Under the pieces are notes generated by a model, which ran no database searches, was not told the DNA's origin, and was given only the letters and a program-made list of their open reading frames with translations. From Kappaphycus alvarezii (Eukaryota > Rhodophyta > Florideophyceae > Gigartinales > Solieriaceae), in contig NADL03000762.1 of NCBI GenBank assembly GCA_002205965.3, positions 310,001 through 374,000 of the forward strand: a DNA stretch of 64,000 bases, written 5' to 3'. How positions within the stretch are numbered: position 1 is the stretch's first letter; every line of letters starts with the position of its first letter. This document shows, piece by piece, positions 24,334 to 35,999 of the stretch. The position numbers and the translations under genes were made by a program.

Positions 24334-25125
24334 TTAACCATCATGCGTCAATTCCTTGCAAATGTTCCATAACATGAGATTTTTATCTGCTCCTGTGTGC
24401 AATAGAGCATGTGTTTCCGTACCGTACGCCTTTACCGCGACGACCTTCAACCGACTAGGGCCACCCAACGGGTTGGTCACAAAGGCTTGAGTCACCGGTA
24501 CGGTGACCGCAACTAATATTTCAAGTCGCTTCCTAGTTTCTTGCTCATCCCCGCGAAGAAGCTGCCCAGCTTTCATACTAGAAGGAGTCGATGTAAGCTC
24601 CGTGACAAAATCTTACTTTGCCACGTGGTTCTGCAAGCTACCTGATACATTTTTGGGTCTCTGGGCCTTTTCATCCCCTTACTGGATGTTAGAACAGCTG
24701 AAGGGGGACGATTAATCGGTGTCTGATTCATAAGGGCGTTAACTTATATATATTGGCCCTCTTTTGTTTTGAATGTGCCAGGGTTTTAGTATCCCTCTTG
24801 GTTACATCCATCAAATCCATATTCTGAGACTCGCGTACGACTGTCACGGGCTCTTCTTCTTCCTTTTTCTTCAACTTGAGTTCTTCTCTGCACTCGACCA
24901 GAACTGCTGCAACCCAAACTCAGCAATACTCGTTTCGATGTCCCTTGGACCAGCACGTTTCTTCAAATGGCCCTTTCTCCCACAATAGGTACAATAAGTG
25001 TTCCTGTCGAGATTTTGTGGACGTTGCGTCGTTCGATGATCCTCCTTCCCGCAATAGCTGCAACTGGAGTCCTCAATGGTAAGCACTGCCGATCTGATGT
25101 TATCCATCTGCCCCTTCACGAACAA
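24334..25125 (-). pseudogene. Gypsy-1 gag tail and protease region
   Basis: Two consecutive CCHC-like knuckles (CSYCGKEDHRTT and CTYCGRKGHLKK) mark the nucleocapsid end of gag; the following segment holds ETHALLHTGADKNLM, matching the D-T/S-G-A active-site loop of retropepsins. Confidence 0.65.
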
Positions 25126-25744
25126 AGATAGTTCTACGAAATGACTAGAGAGCTGGTCGAATTTTTTTCAAAGCTTCTGCATGTTCCTTTCGCGAATATG
25201 CTCCCACTGTATAATCTTCTTCGGGGCAACAGGCGCTTGCGATCCTTGTCTGGTATTCCTAAGAGATGCCGACTGGCTGATAAAAAAGTCTTCTACCGCC
25301 TTTTTCACTCCATTATAGTCGGATGGAACCGGGGAAATCACAAACCGCGCAAATTTCGGGTGTCTTGCGACAGTTTTCGGGAAAAACCCACAAGATGTCG
25401 CATCATTGAAGCCTAGTCTTCTCTATACGGCGTCAATTCGAGCTATTCAGCATTAAAAGTCCTCTATCTCCAATCTAGTGACAACTGCTTCGTTTATTTC
25501 TTCCTCCGGGTTGAATTTATTCGAAAATTAGACGAGACCCTTACTTATGGGTCTCCTTGGTGAGAGCTCCATCTTGCGCGAACATCTTTTAGTACCAATC
25601 AAATGCATTATTCTTCAGATGGCAGAGAATTTGGAGGGCCTTGTTGTTGTCGCGTTTGCCGCGCATCGCGACATTTTCGTGCGCAAAAACGAAGCTTAAA
25701 ACGTCGGACGACGGAATCTATCAGTAGAGATATGGGGGTATGTT

Positions 25745-25985
25745 TTTCTTTCACGAGGGTAGAACCATGGATGAGTTATTATAAATGCTTTTAATTTTAC
25801 TTTCCTTTTTGGGCCAAGCGTACCTTCTTCTATTTCTTTTTCCATTTCTCTCTACTCTTAAGCGTCGCCCCCTTTTTCTTTTATATGCCACCAAGGTACC
25901 TGTGGCAAACAGTAGCAAGCAAACCTGGGCCGCATTAAGTGAAAAAATGCCTCCCGTTCCGTTGGAAGAATAATTCCATGTTTCG
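25745..25985 (-). repeat. Right terminal repeat (LTR-like) of Gypsy-1
   Basis: Counterpart of 21347-21640. It retains the TTTTGGGCCAAGCGTACC start of the shared block, the pyrimidine tract and an AACAGTAGCAAGC segment. Since the element reads on the minus strand this is the 5' LTR. Confidence 0.5.
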
Positions 25986-26139
25986 GACCGAAGGTGGAAG
26001 CAGAGGAGGACCAAAAGAGGAACGAGAATAATATGTCCGAAATTAAATAAGAATTTTTCGCTGAGATCTCCAATGCCAATTACAGGCTCTCATTCGGCCA
26101 GCTTTATCGAAGGGATGCTGATGGAGCTGAGAAGTTAAT

Positions 26140-26755
26140 GCGAAGGCTCTTAGGAAAAATGATATACCCAGAATTGCAGCCGGGGCCTATAAAGGACCCG
26201 CTTGCTGCAATTGGTGGAGCTCAATGTAAATCTTAGGGAGGTATGGGAGCTCTTGGATTCTGGAGCCGTACCGGAAGTAATGTCAGCGGGGTTGTCACGA
26301 AGCCTCTAAATGCCGCCTAGCTACTGGTTGAAGAAAATTACTGTCGCAAACAAAGATACCGCCTCCTCTGTCGGCTATTTGCTCAAGGTTCCCACCATCA
26401 TTGGGACAAGGCGGTCAAGCCAGACTATCTGATTGTGGAAAAGTCGCCATTTGATCTAATTATTTGTATTACAACTCTCTCGGCTATGCGGGCAAATTTG
26501 GACTTCGGGACTCAAAGCTTTCGACTGTACATTAGCTTCGGGGAAGAAGTGCCACCTTCCGAGCCCGATACAGAAGCCGCAGAGAAGCAGCTAATGAGGG
26601 AAAAAGGAGTCAAAAAGCCCAGCCAAGACTTCAACTTCGACCCTGACGCTGGCTCCGGCTCCGCCGTGGCATCAGAAGAAGATCTGTGGCTGTCACATCT
26701 TTATTATCTGAATACAATCCAAATTCTTCATCATGTTTTATCAAAATATAGGTAG
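26140..26755 (+). pseudogene. Gypsy-type protease fragment (plus strand)
   Basis: The plus strand encodes a retropepsin-like segment: ELLDSGAVPEVMSAGLSRSL with the active-site DSGA near 26255, KKITVANKDTASSVGYLLKVP (the flap region), and VEKSPFDLIICITTLSAM...LDFG (the hydrophobic G-like motif near the C-terminus). It is a fragment of a second Gypsy element in the opposite orientation to Gypsy-1, directly next to the right LTR-like repeat. Broken, isolated and old. Confidence 0.7.
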
Positions 26756-27772
26756 CGCTTACTGCAATATGGAGAGCTGCGTGAAATAAAAAAATTTTTC
26801 GATCAACGAAAAGGTAAAAGACTAAAATAACCCGACTAGAACGCTTGTCTCGGGAAGAAGAAACGCCGCCGTCGAAATTTCGGGAAAAATACCATCTTCT
26901 GTCAACTTATTTCGTTACTTTATTGCTGTGGTGAATTTAATCTGGTGACTTCTCGTTTTTTTATTATATCATCATCCAGTTCCTGGCTACACAAACATAT
27001 ATACAGAGATGAATTTGAATGCACTCATCCGCACGGTAGTGGGCCGCCTTCCCCATCAACTCACGACATGGAGACGTTGTGCCTTTCCTTCTGTTTGTAG
27101 TACAATGTGTGGTGCACAGTTCTTCTCGTCTAGGTACGAAATCCCGCCACCATTGAGAAAACTAACAGACAAACAACAATACTTACAGGATGTTTGCTGC
27201 ACGTCTTTCTCTTTATGCACCTGTAGTGCAATATTACAGTCCGCGTAAGGCGAGGGAAAGTGCGAGTGGTGGATCGGGGTGATTCTTTGGGCGGCTGGAC
27301 AGTATACTCGCCCTCCGGGTTGTAATGGTTGTAAGACAGGACTGTCATCCTCGGAATACTAGAAAATTGTGAAGAATAGAGTGCAAGATACCGTGGCCTC
27401 TATTAGCCAAATGCTGAATAAAAAAGATGCACTAGTTGGTCAGCATTGCTCAGTATCTCCTTTGGAGATAAGGGGTGTTGTCACCAAGGAAAATTTTGAA
27501 GCTTCTATTTTTATATGCACCGGAGTCCAGGGCACCAAGTGTCAGTCAGTATCATAGACAAAAATTGAAAGGGGAAGTATAATATCGGATAGAAAGGGAG
27601 TAAATAAAAGAGAAGCCCGGGCGAATTAACGTAGCTATACCCAAAGTTGCCATTGGCAAGGGTGCCGCTATGGCGGAAGTTGGGAATCAAGTTCAGACTC
27701 AAAAACGGGTGGTTTTTCATTCTGGGGCCCTTGTCACCAGGTAAATGTATGTAGGTACAAATACTAGTGTCT
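26756..27772. other. No firm gene; one presequence-like ORF
   Basis: A 79-codon plus-strand ORF at 27009-27248 begins with a Ser/Arg-rich, acid-free stretch (MNLNALIRTVVGRLPHQL... to ...AQFFSSRYE) that resembles a mitochondrial targeting sequence. A strong donor-like GTAAGTATTG exists on the opposite strand near 27175-27184, so the strand is ambiguous. I recognise no mature domain on either strand. Confidence 0.25.
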
Positions 27773-28207
27773 ATTGGACCGTTGTCCGCATATGAGGACA
27801 ACTTTTAGCCCTTTTTTTCAATACATTTTTTTTACCTCAGCGCATTTCTTGTCCCTCCACATTAGTTCATGAGTGTAGATGGCCGATCAAAACAAACTTT
27901 TCAAGATTGTTGACCTTGGTGAAGGCTAGAGCAGTTTTCCCTCACCAGCTTCCGCTCTTCGCAAGAAGTTGTGAAAAAGGCTTCATTTTGGAAGGAAAAG
28001 TAGTTCGTATTATCTTGGGGGGTTTTAGAAACGAGGGGCATGTACAGTAAAAATTACTGTACTGTAACTTAACAAAAAAACCTTTTTTGCAGTGAAAATT
28101 TGAGGCTTCCAAAACATTTACTGTTCCAAAATGTAACGGAAACTGTCCTCAAACGAGGACAAAGTGTGCCTCATATGAGGACAGAGCATGGTCGTATAGA
28201 CACTAGT
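27773..28207. mobile_element. MITE-like element with terminal inverted repeats
   Basis: ACTAGTGTCTAT at 27773-27784 is matched exactly by ATAGACACTAGT at 28196-28207. The inverted similarity continues inward for about 45 bp through GACC, TGTCC-CATATGAGG and ACTTT, with a few gaps. The interior contains a palindrome TGTCCTC AAAC GAGGACA (28144-28161) that repeats the TIR motif. At ~435 bp and without coding capacity it fits a non-autonomous DNA element. The flanks read TA on the left and TT on the right, so no clear target duplication is visible. Superfamily unknown. Confidence 0.75.
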
Positions 28208-28410
28208 TAGGTTTTCTACGTTTGCAAGCTACTGTACTCTAGAGTCGTTTTTTATTATTTTCTAAAGTATTTTTAGTTATTTTTGAATTATTATCGGCCT
28301 TGCGGCGTATAGCTCTAAAGCGTTCGGTCGATTTATATTATAAGCGGTACTGGCCGTAGTGGCGGGGAATATGGGGTCATACGACAACGTGGCAACCTTC
28401 CCCCTTCCAA

Positions 28411-28720
28411 TGGTCAATAACGGTCGTACTATCCCGGAACTATTGAGTGCAGTTGTAATGGTTTCCTATCAACCTTAATTGATCAAATGCAATCGCAAAG
28501 TGGTAAGCAAATAAAATTGTTTTACTCACGAGAAGGGGCCGACGCGGGGGCTTGAGCGGAGCTACGGATTCGACGTGAATCGAACGTAGCCTTAGTCCTC
28601 GATGATTGTGTGCCAGCGTCGGCGAGGTGCGGTGTAGCTCTTAGATATTTAACCTGCAAAGGTGTTCCACACTGCGTCTGAAGCGTAGTGTGCACCTAGG
28701 CGTTACAGTGTAAATTGACA
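28411..28720 (-). repeat. Left LTR of Copia-2
   Basis: About 310 bp, begins TGGTCAATA and ends TAAATTGACA. It aligns along its whole length with 35202-35544; conserved blocks include TGCAGTTGTAA, GATCAA-TGCAATCGCAAAG, GGTAAGCAAATAAAATTG, GGGCCGACGCGGGGGC, CCAGCGTCGGCGAGGTG, GATATTTAACCTG and CACACTGCGTCTGAAGC. Divergence is moderate, so the insertion is not recent. Confidence 0.9.
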
Positions 28721-28821
28721 CTCCCACTTATCCATATAGCATATCACTTGCATGGCACAGTACTATAAAAATGGAACCTGCAATTTGTAAGTGGCATGGC
28801 CTTCTTCCTCTTTTTTTATGA

Positions 28822-30130
28822 TTGGCAGTTTATCTTCCGGGGGATCCCTGTCTGCTCGTGTTGACCTTTCTTGTCTTTTATTTACTTTTTGCATCCTTTG
28901 TTGATGTGGTGCGCAGAATGGACGGAAAACAAGCCGAAATTCCTGTGCTTTCAGCTGAGCCACGGAGCGTAGGGCCAGAAAGGGATGTCTGGCGTCCCCG
29001 GAAGCGGTCAAGATTTGATTTGATTAATGAATTGTCTCCGCGCGAAATGTTGGAAAGGGCTGCATTACATGTGGAAGAGGGGACTCCACTGACAACATGT
29101 GAGGATGTCCGAAATGATGGAGGGTGAGGTACACTAGTTATGGAATACCACAGCAACAGGTCCGTGCCAGTGCATACCGAAACAGAAATTTGTGAGGAGA
29201 TGGAAATTCGTGCTAATAATCGAATACCAGATAGTGTTCAATCCACCATTAATAATGACACTGTCCCAGTTGATCGCACACCATATGAGATCTACGGCAT
29301 TGCACTCGGCAATGGACTCCAGGCAGGGAACCGACATCTTAAAAAGGCGTGTGTTATGGATGACAAACATCTGTCAACGACGCAATAAGTTACTTTGAGA
29401 CTGCAATCTCTTACTGCACCAGATTTTGGCATGAGTCCTGTTTCCTTCCCAACGAGAAAATTGGATGTATCGATAAGTGATGCACCGACGCTGTGCAACA
29501 TGAATGAACGAAGGCCGCTCAGGAAGGAATCCATACAGCGTGCAGCCAACTATTTTGTGCTCGAGAAAATCTTGAAATTTTGCAGAAAGAACCCAGGGTT
29601 TTCTTTCATAGCCGGGGGGTGGCCCAGGGAGTAGGCAACCAAACCCTAGCCTGGTACAGTATGAGGATGCTGATTGCAATGAACTCATATCGCTTCGAGG
29701 AGAATTGGATTTTGTCCCATCTTCTATCGTCAACGGAGTGCAGTATTTTCGGGGTGACTCGGGGTGGCGATTGCAAAGAGAAAACTTTGCGAATCTAGTA
29801 CAAAGCCAGCGAATCTTAAACAGCTGGGTGAAATTGGTCAAGGACTTGGACTAAAAATGGCCCTGCGTAAGCCCGTTTTTGGGGGCGAAATACACAAGAA
29901 AAGGAGGGACAGGGCCCTCTATGTGATGGGTGATTTGAAAGTTGGTGTGTGGCTAGTAAGATTTGTGAACTTCAGGGCGGCGTGTTGACCACTGTGTCAT
30001 TGTTAATGCAAAAAGGGCATTATTTTAGACCGGGCGGAATCATTTGTTATCCGATTATGCGCTGATATTTTGCGCATGTGTGGCGTGTCAGTATTCTCCA
30101 AACTCGATCTAGCAGATGTTAGAACAAAAT
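28822..30130 (+). pseudogene. Unrecognised plus-strand coding block inside Copia-2
   Basis: Consecutive plus-strand open segments (28822-29127, 29140-29388, 29395-29634, 29764-29988) run opposite to the Copia coding strand. The inferred pieces have natural protein composition: a possible start MDGKQAEIPVLSAEPRSV at 28918, RPRKRSRFDLINELSPREML, YEDADCNELISLRGELDF, and IVNGVQYFRGDSGWRLQREN. The right end, near 30080-30115, reads ILRMCGVSVFSKLDLADV, which resembles the F-S-K-L-D-L block of Gypsy/DIRS-type reverse transcriptases. So this may be the gag/early pol side of a second element inserted in Copia-2. The earlier part matches no family I know. Broken. Confidence 0.4.
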
Positions 30131-30199
30131 AAAATGTGAGTAAATGATCCCAATGAAGTGACCTCTTCGGACTTCACTATCCACTGATCTGGTACAATA

Positions 30200-31620
30200 T
30201 TCAGCTCCCTGGTAGCGATGACGTTCCTAGACATGGCACGGCTCATTACCTTACTCAATCTGTCGGTGATGTTCTTTTATGTTCGAACGAAACCAATATT
30301 CGAAATCACTCTGTCCCTAAAACCCTCTTTGGCAGCAGCGATGTATAGCATCATACGCTTTTCTGAAGTTCGAAAAAAGTTCGATATCACATCGAACAAA
30401 CTTTTTCTGTCTGTAAATAATTGTACTGGTACGGTTTTACTTAGGAATGTTGCGAGTTTCTCCGAGAGCGATACGACAACATCAACCATATCACTGAAAG
30501 CGACGACCTCACCAACCATAGCTAATATTGCGATGCGCCTTGATTTTTAAGACTTGAAAAAGATCGGTGCTACCCTTGAATTGTCGTCTACAAGAAATAC
30601 GATATGCCCAACATGTGACGATAAGTCCGCATTGTTCGCAAACGAGGAGTCAGAAAAGCCGATGATATTCAGTGAGGTCCGATCGATTTTGCTCATCTTT
30701 AGGTGCACTCTGTGTTCTACAGCGCACTTTATAGCCCTTTTCATTCTTTGAATTATAAATTTCTTCTGTTCGTCGAGCATCCTTTCGGTAACTTGTGCCA
30801 GTTGGGATATCTCAAAAACAGAGTCTGGAGGAAAGTTGGATAGCCACGCAAGCTTCATGCACATTGACTGAAAATGCTTGAAAGTAGCATCTGACCGTAA
30901 AAATTCTAGCTTCCTAAGATATTCGTTTGGGTCGACGATGAAGTCACCATTCATGTCTTGACTAAGGACAAAGCCTGTGAACTCTGTCAAGAGGGGAATA
31001 TCATCCGCCATCTCGATGCGCTCTTATGTTTTCTTTGAAACTTGTTTGAAAACGTCATCCCCACAACAAAGTAAATCGTCTACATAATTACCTCTTAATC
31101 TCTTCAGTACTCCATATATAAGGAGGCAGTACAACGCGGGGTCGGACTTCAGCAGAGCCATACCAAGACCTTGACGGTGGTATTTACCCAAATTAGTGTT
31201 CCATATATCACCTGCATCACACAGACCTAAAGGAGTTGGAGGTATTTCTCTGAGTCGAGCTCGAATTCCAGTGCTGGCCTTTCAATGAATATCTGTCGAG
31301 CAAGTGGTTCAGCAGACTGCAAATATGTTTGCGTTATATCCGTTGTCCAGACTTCCAACCAAAAAACTGCCGTTAAGGCAAGAAGCAACCGAACAGACTG
31401 CAGCTGGAAGGTTGCTGAAGAATGCGCTATGAAGTATTTCGGCTTGCCTCGATGACATGAAGGGCTTTATTTTTATCTTACCATCGATAGTTGACTTAAT
31501 TGACAGCACAAACCGTCCGAGAGGGGCATTTCCATCGGGAATTATGTCTTCCTGGAGTATCACTTTAAATGTGCGACGTTCAATGAGTGTTAAAAATTCT
31601 TTCTTCTTTGCTGCTTCCAT
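30200..31620 (-). pseudogene. Copia-2 reverse transcriptase and RNase H region
   Basis: RT signs are LGRFVLSIKSTIDGKIK (start of the Copia RT domain) and NYVDDLLCCGDDV with the YVDD catalytic motif near 31075. RNase H signs are IIGFSDSSFANNADLSSHVGH, GEVVAFSDMVDVVVSL and VPVQLFTDRKSLFDVIS, which follow the Copia RNase H pattern well. Confidence 0.85.
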
Positions 31621-32830
31621 ATCTGTGCTATTTGCTCGACCATCGGAGGTGGCAATAATCTCAGTTGCTATTACTTAAAGTTCATTTGGCGATATGAATT
31701 GATTCAAACCGTTAACTGCGCCAATCATAAATGCCTGAGACAGATCCTCAGGGGCGTAGTACGGTTTGACTTGAGCGAAATTAAAAGATCTGGCTGCACT
31801 GTAGGTCTGATCGCGTACAAAGACCAATTTGCCTTGATAGTCAACGCCTTCAACCTCAAATGGCCTTAATCATTCACCTATCCTATATTGACTTGTTTTT
31901 CGCGCCACATGAGTACATTATACCCAGGTTGATAGCTGCGATGACATGAAGGAGGTACTGCACGTCGAAGGGCACGTCGCAGTTTCAAACCAACAATTTG
32001 ACTTTCCATCTCTTTGAGAGCAAGCTGAGCGGTTTCTGTTCGTTTGGTAATGGTTTAGCGACTGGTTCTCGACTCAAGCACTGCTGATATCTGCGAGAAT
32101 TCTCCGAACACAAGTGCAGATGGCACAAGACCTTCTGAATCAATGGTTTCATTCATTGCATTCACGGCATAGGCAAGTGCTAGTCGCTTGTCAACACTTG
32201 GTCGAGCAGCCTTGATCTTACGTAAAGTTGTTCGGAGAGGTGGTACCGTTCGCCTAAACCGATCCTTTAATGTGCTCCTATTTCCGTCTGTCCTACGGCA
32301 ACATCATAAATACGGGCCAAGTGCATAAATTTATCGCGGAACTTAGACCCCTGATCAGTTAGTATCTTGTTTGTATCTTTTTTGGGAGCCTTGTATATAC
32401 AGCCGCCCATTACTCTATAATCGCCGTCCAAATATCCTCAGTAGATACAGTTGGGAGGAAAAGGGTCGCACTGAATCGCGTTCCTTCATCAACGTTATGA
32501 AGCACCGGCTCGCTATCGATGTTGATGATATCGATAATAATTCATTCGTTAAATTTAGAATCCTCCGCTCCCATAGTAACTCGAAACCTGGTCGGAATGT
32601 GCTGAATCCTTTGTCAAGGGTCACAGCGCTTGGACAACTCATAGAGTGTTCTCAGAGTCTCTGGCGTGGCTTCTTCAGGGCGAGATCTCTTGATAAGGTC
32701 ATATAGCTTCTGTGCAGCAGGATGAAAGAATTGCCTGTGCAGCTTCAATAATTCCGCTCTTTTGAAACATATATCACTAGAGACTTGAATCGGAACGTAA
32801 AGGTACGAACTAAGAGATATGATCATGGGT
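31620..32830 (-). pseudogene. Copia-2 integrase region
   Basis: Begins with a clear GAG-pre-integrase block LLKLHRQFFHPAAQKLYDLI (H..F.HP....L) followed by TPETLRTLYELSKRCDP, leading to the expected C..C position. The remainder toward 31.6 kb is degraded integrase-like sequence. Confidence 0.75.
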
Positions 32831-32945
32831 ATTGACCAATCGTCGAATTAGACGGTGTCTCCACTGTCGGTAACATGCGGGATTCTCTTCACGAGGCTGT
32901 AGAGATGGTGCACAGTGTAATCGACTCACTGTGCATGGCATTTAA

Positions 32946-33251
32946 TCAGAGCAGTGCTGCAATATCTGCGTTCACGATTTCCAGTGTAACCGTTATACTT
33001 GGGATACCAATAGGTACATCGATGGGTACATTTATCCTGCCGAGTGATCTGTAAGTAGCATAAACAAAGTGGAAACGACTCCTTGAAGATAAAATCCTCT
33101 TGAAATATATTCCAAGACCATGAAGTATTCTGTTCAGTTCCTTTCGATCAACTACAGATGTTGGTGCTCCCGTGTCACATAACATACCCAAAGGACATCT
33201 ACACTGTATTTCTGATTTGAGGGTCCCGACCAAAACATTATTCATATGCAC
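32946..33251 (-). pseudogene. Copia-2 protease region
   Basis: The 101-aa open segment contains LCDTGAPTSVVDRKELNRI, the DTGA active-site loop typical of retropepsins, followed by a flap-like beta-rich segment (RFHFVYATYRSLGRINVPIDVP). Confidence 0.8.
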
Positions 33252-33257
33252 ATCATT

Positions 33258-35036
33258 CTATGTATGTACCTCGGTACCGTTACTTCGCTTACTTCTGCGA
33301 CGCAGGCTCGCGAAACATACTTGACGTTTTATTGCAGCTCCCCACCGCTGAGGAAAAATCCGTTCGGGAATCGCCCTGTGCAGTTGAAGACTGAGCCATC
33401 TTTGACGAGAGCTGTGTGACGTAGATAGATCTTTCTGCAGTCTCGGTGGCATTTTGGTCAAAGGCATCGGCATTGGCTGAGTGTGCGTCAAAGGCTTCCA
33501 ATTCAGTTCCCTCGTCGTCGTTCTCGCAGGCACTAGAGTCAGTGCTATATTCTAACTTTTTTTCTTCGTGTTCCTTGATGATCAGCGAGATTGAAGACGA
33601 AGGATTCTCCATGTTCAAGGCGGCGACGAGTATGGGCAGCAATTGCTCCCACTGTACAGCGATATTCGGGGTTTTACGGCTCCCCATATACAACACACTC
33701 CTTACACCTACGAGCCTCCTCAAACTCTTTGCTGTAAGGTCGGCTCGAACGATTCACAGTAGCTCTTCTCGCATTTCCTTTTCTGAGGTTTCGGCGGTAC
33801 TGTCAAGGGTAACGACCATACCTCATCATGTGTGTTCCCATATATCTCCCAAAAGCGCGATTATGACCGGTAATTTGGTTCAATTGGCGCAAGTTCTGAA
33901 TTGATTCATGTAATTTAGTTACAAACTTATTGAAAGAGTAGTTTTGAAAGGTTATACTCTGAATGGGGATCTTCGACCACTTTTAATAATCCATTACTGC
34001 CTTTCGCAAGAAGTATATCTTATGAGAGTCGGTGCGGAAGTCCGGAGGACACTGTAAGATGAGCTCGTTGATGTGCTAAACCATTTTGATGAGTCCGTCT
34101 GATACATCTGTTATTCCTTTGCTTTGCGTGAATGACTTGAGGCGGAGTGTCTCGAGTGAGCCTTTCACCTGGATTTTCCTGGCATCTCTAAGGTACTCCG
34201 TGGTCATTACCTTAACGATATCTCCCTATTTCATTACACCTGTGCAGTTTTCAAAGAATAAAGCCTAGTACCACCCTCCAGGATATATACGGGGAAATCG
34301 CCCTTCTGAAATGGATATAGTTTGTACTGCCTAGCACAAATCGCATAATCTTGAGCGCCTCGTTAATTTTCTGAGATTCTTATCTTGTTAACTTGTTCTC
34401 CCCGAACATTTTTTGTACACAGTTCACCTTAAGAAATTCTTACGGACCACTGTCACTCTATCGAACATTTACATTACCCGGAAAGTGAGTGAGATACGAA
34501 AAACTTTCCTGATTGTTTTGATTATTTCCACGAGTATCCACCTGGTCTCTTTCAGGGCCACTAACAAAAATATCAGCACCAACGAGACTAGGGTCACCAA
34601 AAGTACAACGCGGTGTTCCGATTATTCCTGTCGATTTAATGCCTGAAGCATGAGGAATACACGTTGAATTAAGACCACAAACATTGAACCCATTTTCATT
34701 CTCTCTTCTGGGCGGATGTGCGAAGCGGCTGCTAGATCCGCACCGTCGATAAAAGAAATTGGAATCCCTTCGAATCCATAAAGTTCAATTACTTTAAACA
34801 ACACTTTGACTGGAACCAGCGACATGAAGAAGAACTCTTTCCCGAAAGATGACCTGCGGAGCAGGAAGAAGATCTGCCAAGTACTCCGCGATGTCATTGG
34901 GATCTGGTAAGCCAAAAGAGGATTCAGAAGCCGAGCCGGTGGGCGGATCGGGAATAGTGAAGAATTCCAACATTGCCTTGGCTGCATTCAGGATCTTGAG
35001 CGGAAGACCATCACTCAATGATGAAATGCATATCAT
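33258..35036 (-). pseudogene. Copia-2 gag region
   Basis: Minus-strand open pieces precede the protease part (33289-33723, 34622-34987 and 34794-35036). Composition (Ser/Glu-rich linker, Gln-rich end) and place between the 5' LTR and the protease suggest gag; no zinc knuckle is obvious. Confidence 0.5.
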
Positions 35037-35201
35037 TCTGAAGATCTGATCACACTTCTGCTTGCACTGACCGCAAGAAAGCGGCGGAGTCTTGAGTATA
35101 TTTGAATGATGTGTTCAATTGCATGTTGCTATGTAACGTCGAATTGAAGGACGGAGAAGAAATCCACGGCAACAACTTTGTTAACGGTGAATATAGGATG
35201 T

Positions 35202-35544
35202 TGTCAATAGATGGCGGGAAAACGAATCCGGATTGTCGTGTTACCCGTGACTGTTGACTGCAGTTGTAAGGGTGTGCTATCAGCCTTATTTGATCAACTG
35301 CAATCGCAAAGGGGTAAGCAAATAAAATTGTCTTACTCACGAGATGGGGCCGACGCGGGGGCGTGCGCGGAGCTACGGTTTCGACGTGAATCGGACGTCG
35401 GTAGTCCTCGATTATCGTGTACCAGCGTCGGCGAGGTGGATTAGGGGTTTTTAGGTGGAGCTCTGAGATATTTAACCTGTAAAGGTGTGCCACACTGCGT
35501 CTGAAGCATAGTGTGCCACCTGAGCATTACAGTGTAAATTGACA
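35202..35544 (-). repeat. Right LTR of Copia-2 (5' LTR)
   Basis: About 343 bp, starts TGTCAATAG and ends AAATTGACA, giving a six-base inverted terminus TGTCAA/TTGACA. Matches the left LTR at 28411-28720 throughout. Confidence 0.9.
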
Positions 35545-35999
35545 ATAAACCATTTCTTTAATTTCCGACCCTATCACTATTCAGTTATGACTATTGTACT
35601 TCACTTTGTACAGTGTCAACAGACTACAGTAGTAACTAACTGGATTGACCAAATCAGTCGCATGCAGTGGGGCGTGCGATATGATGGCCATAGCCATCGA
35701 CGACCACAAGACGCAATTAAAATGTAGTGATACTCAATGCAGTAACATTAATATGCTGGTAGATGCGCATGCGGATAGTAGCGTCCGAGGTGTGGCATAT
35801 CCTGGCAATACGGAGTAAAAACTCTTCGATAAATAACACAGTATCCGGAGGAGGGGCATCGAGGGAGTCGGAAACTAGGGGTTGGTATCGGAAACCTGGG
35901 TCGCGAGAGGGGTGGAACGGGGGCACCAGGCTCCCTTACAGCTTGTTGAAGTTCTTGGACCTTGCAGTGGTGCGTGAGGGCGGCAGCTCCACCGGCTAC

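Larger units (their letters stand above)
21347..25985 (-). mobile_element. Gypsy LTR retrotransposon 1, broken
   Basis: Minus-strand parts are in Gypsy order: zinc-knuckle gag tail near 24871-25125 (CSYCGKEDH and CTYCGRKGH), protease-like HTGADKNL near 24400, RNase H near 23625-23912 (LPVLSFSDFGSAFFVESNASS...), and integrase near 22780-23208 (zinc-binding part and GFWWPGVYRDLTDYLTSC). LTR-like direct repeats are at the ends. It is incomplete with many breaks and clearly an old fossil. Its integrase resembles that of the plus-strand Gypsy at 41.5-43.6 kb (FWWP...D..Y....C..C...), so the two may be one lineage. Confidence 0.8.
28411..35544 (-). mobile_element. Ty1/Copia LTR retrotransposon 2 with two LTRs, broken
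   Basis: A ~7.1-kb element bounded by related LTRs (28411-28720 and 35202-35544) with TGTCAA...TTGACA ends. Internal parts on the minus strand run gag (33.3-35.0 kb), protease (32.9-33.25), GAG-pre-integrase and integrase (31.6-32.8), RT (30.9-31.6) and RNase H (30.2-30.8), the Copia order. It is broken, with roughly ten or more interruptions, and contains an unrelated plus-strand block at 28.8-30.13 kb that looks inserted. No target-site duplication is evident. LTR divergence suggests considerable age. Confidence 0.9.

Noticed and set aside
27009-27248. First exon of a nuclear gene for a mitochondrial protein
   Set aside because: The N-terminus looks like a presequence, but no mature domain or second exon was found, and a strong donor lies on the opposite strand.
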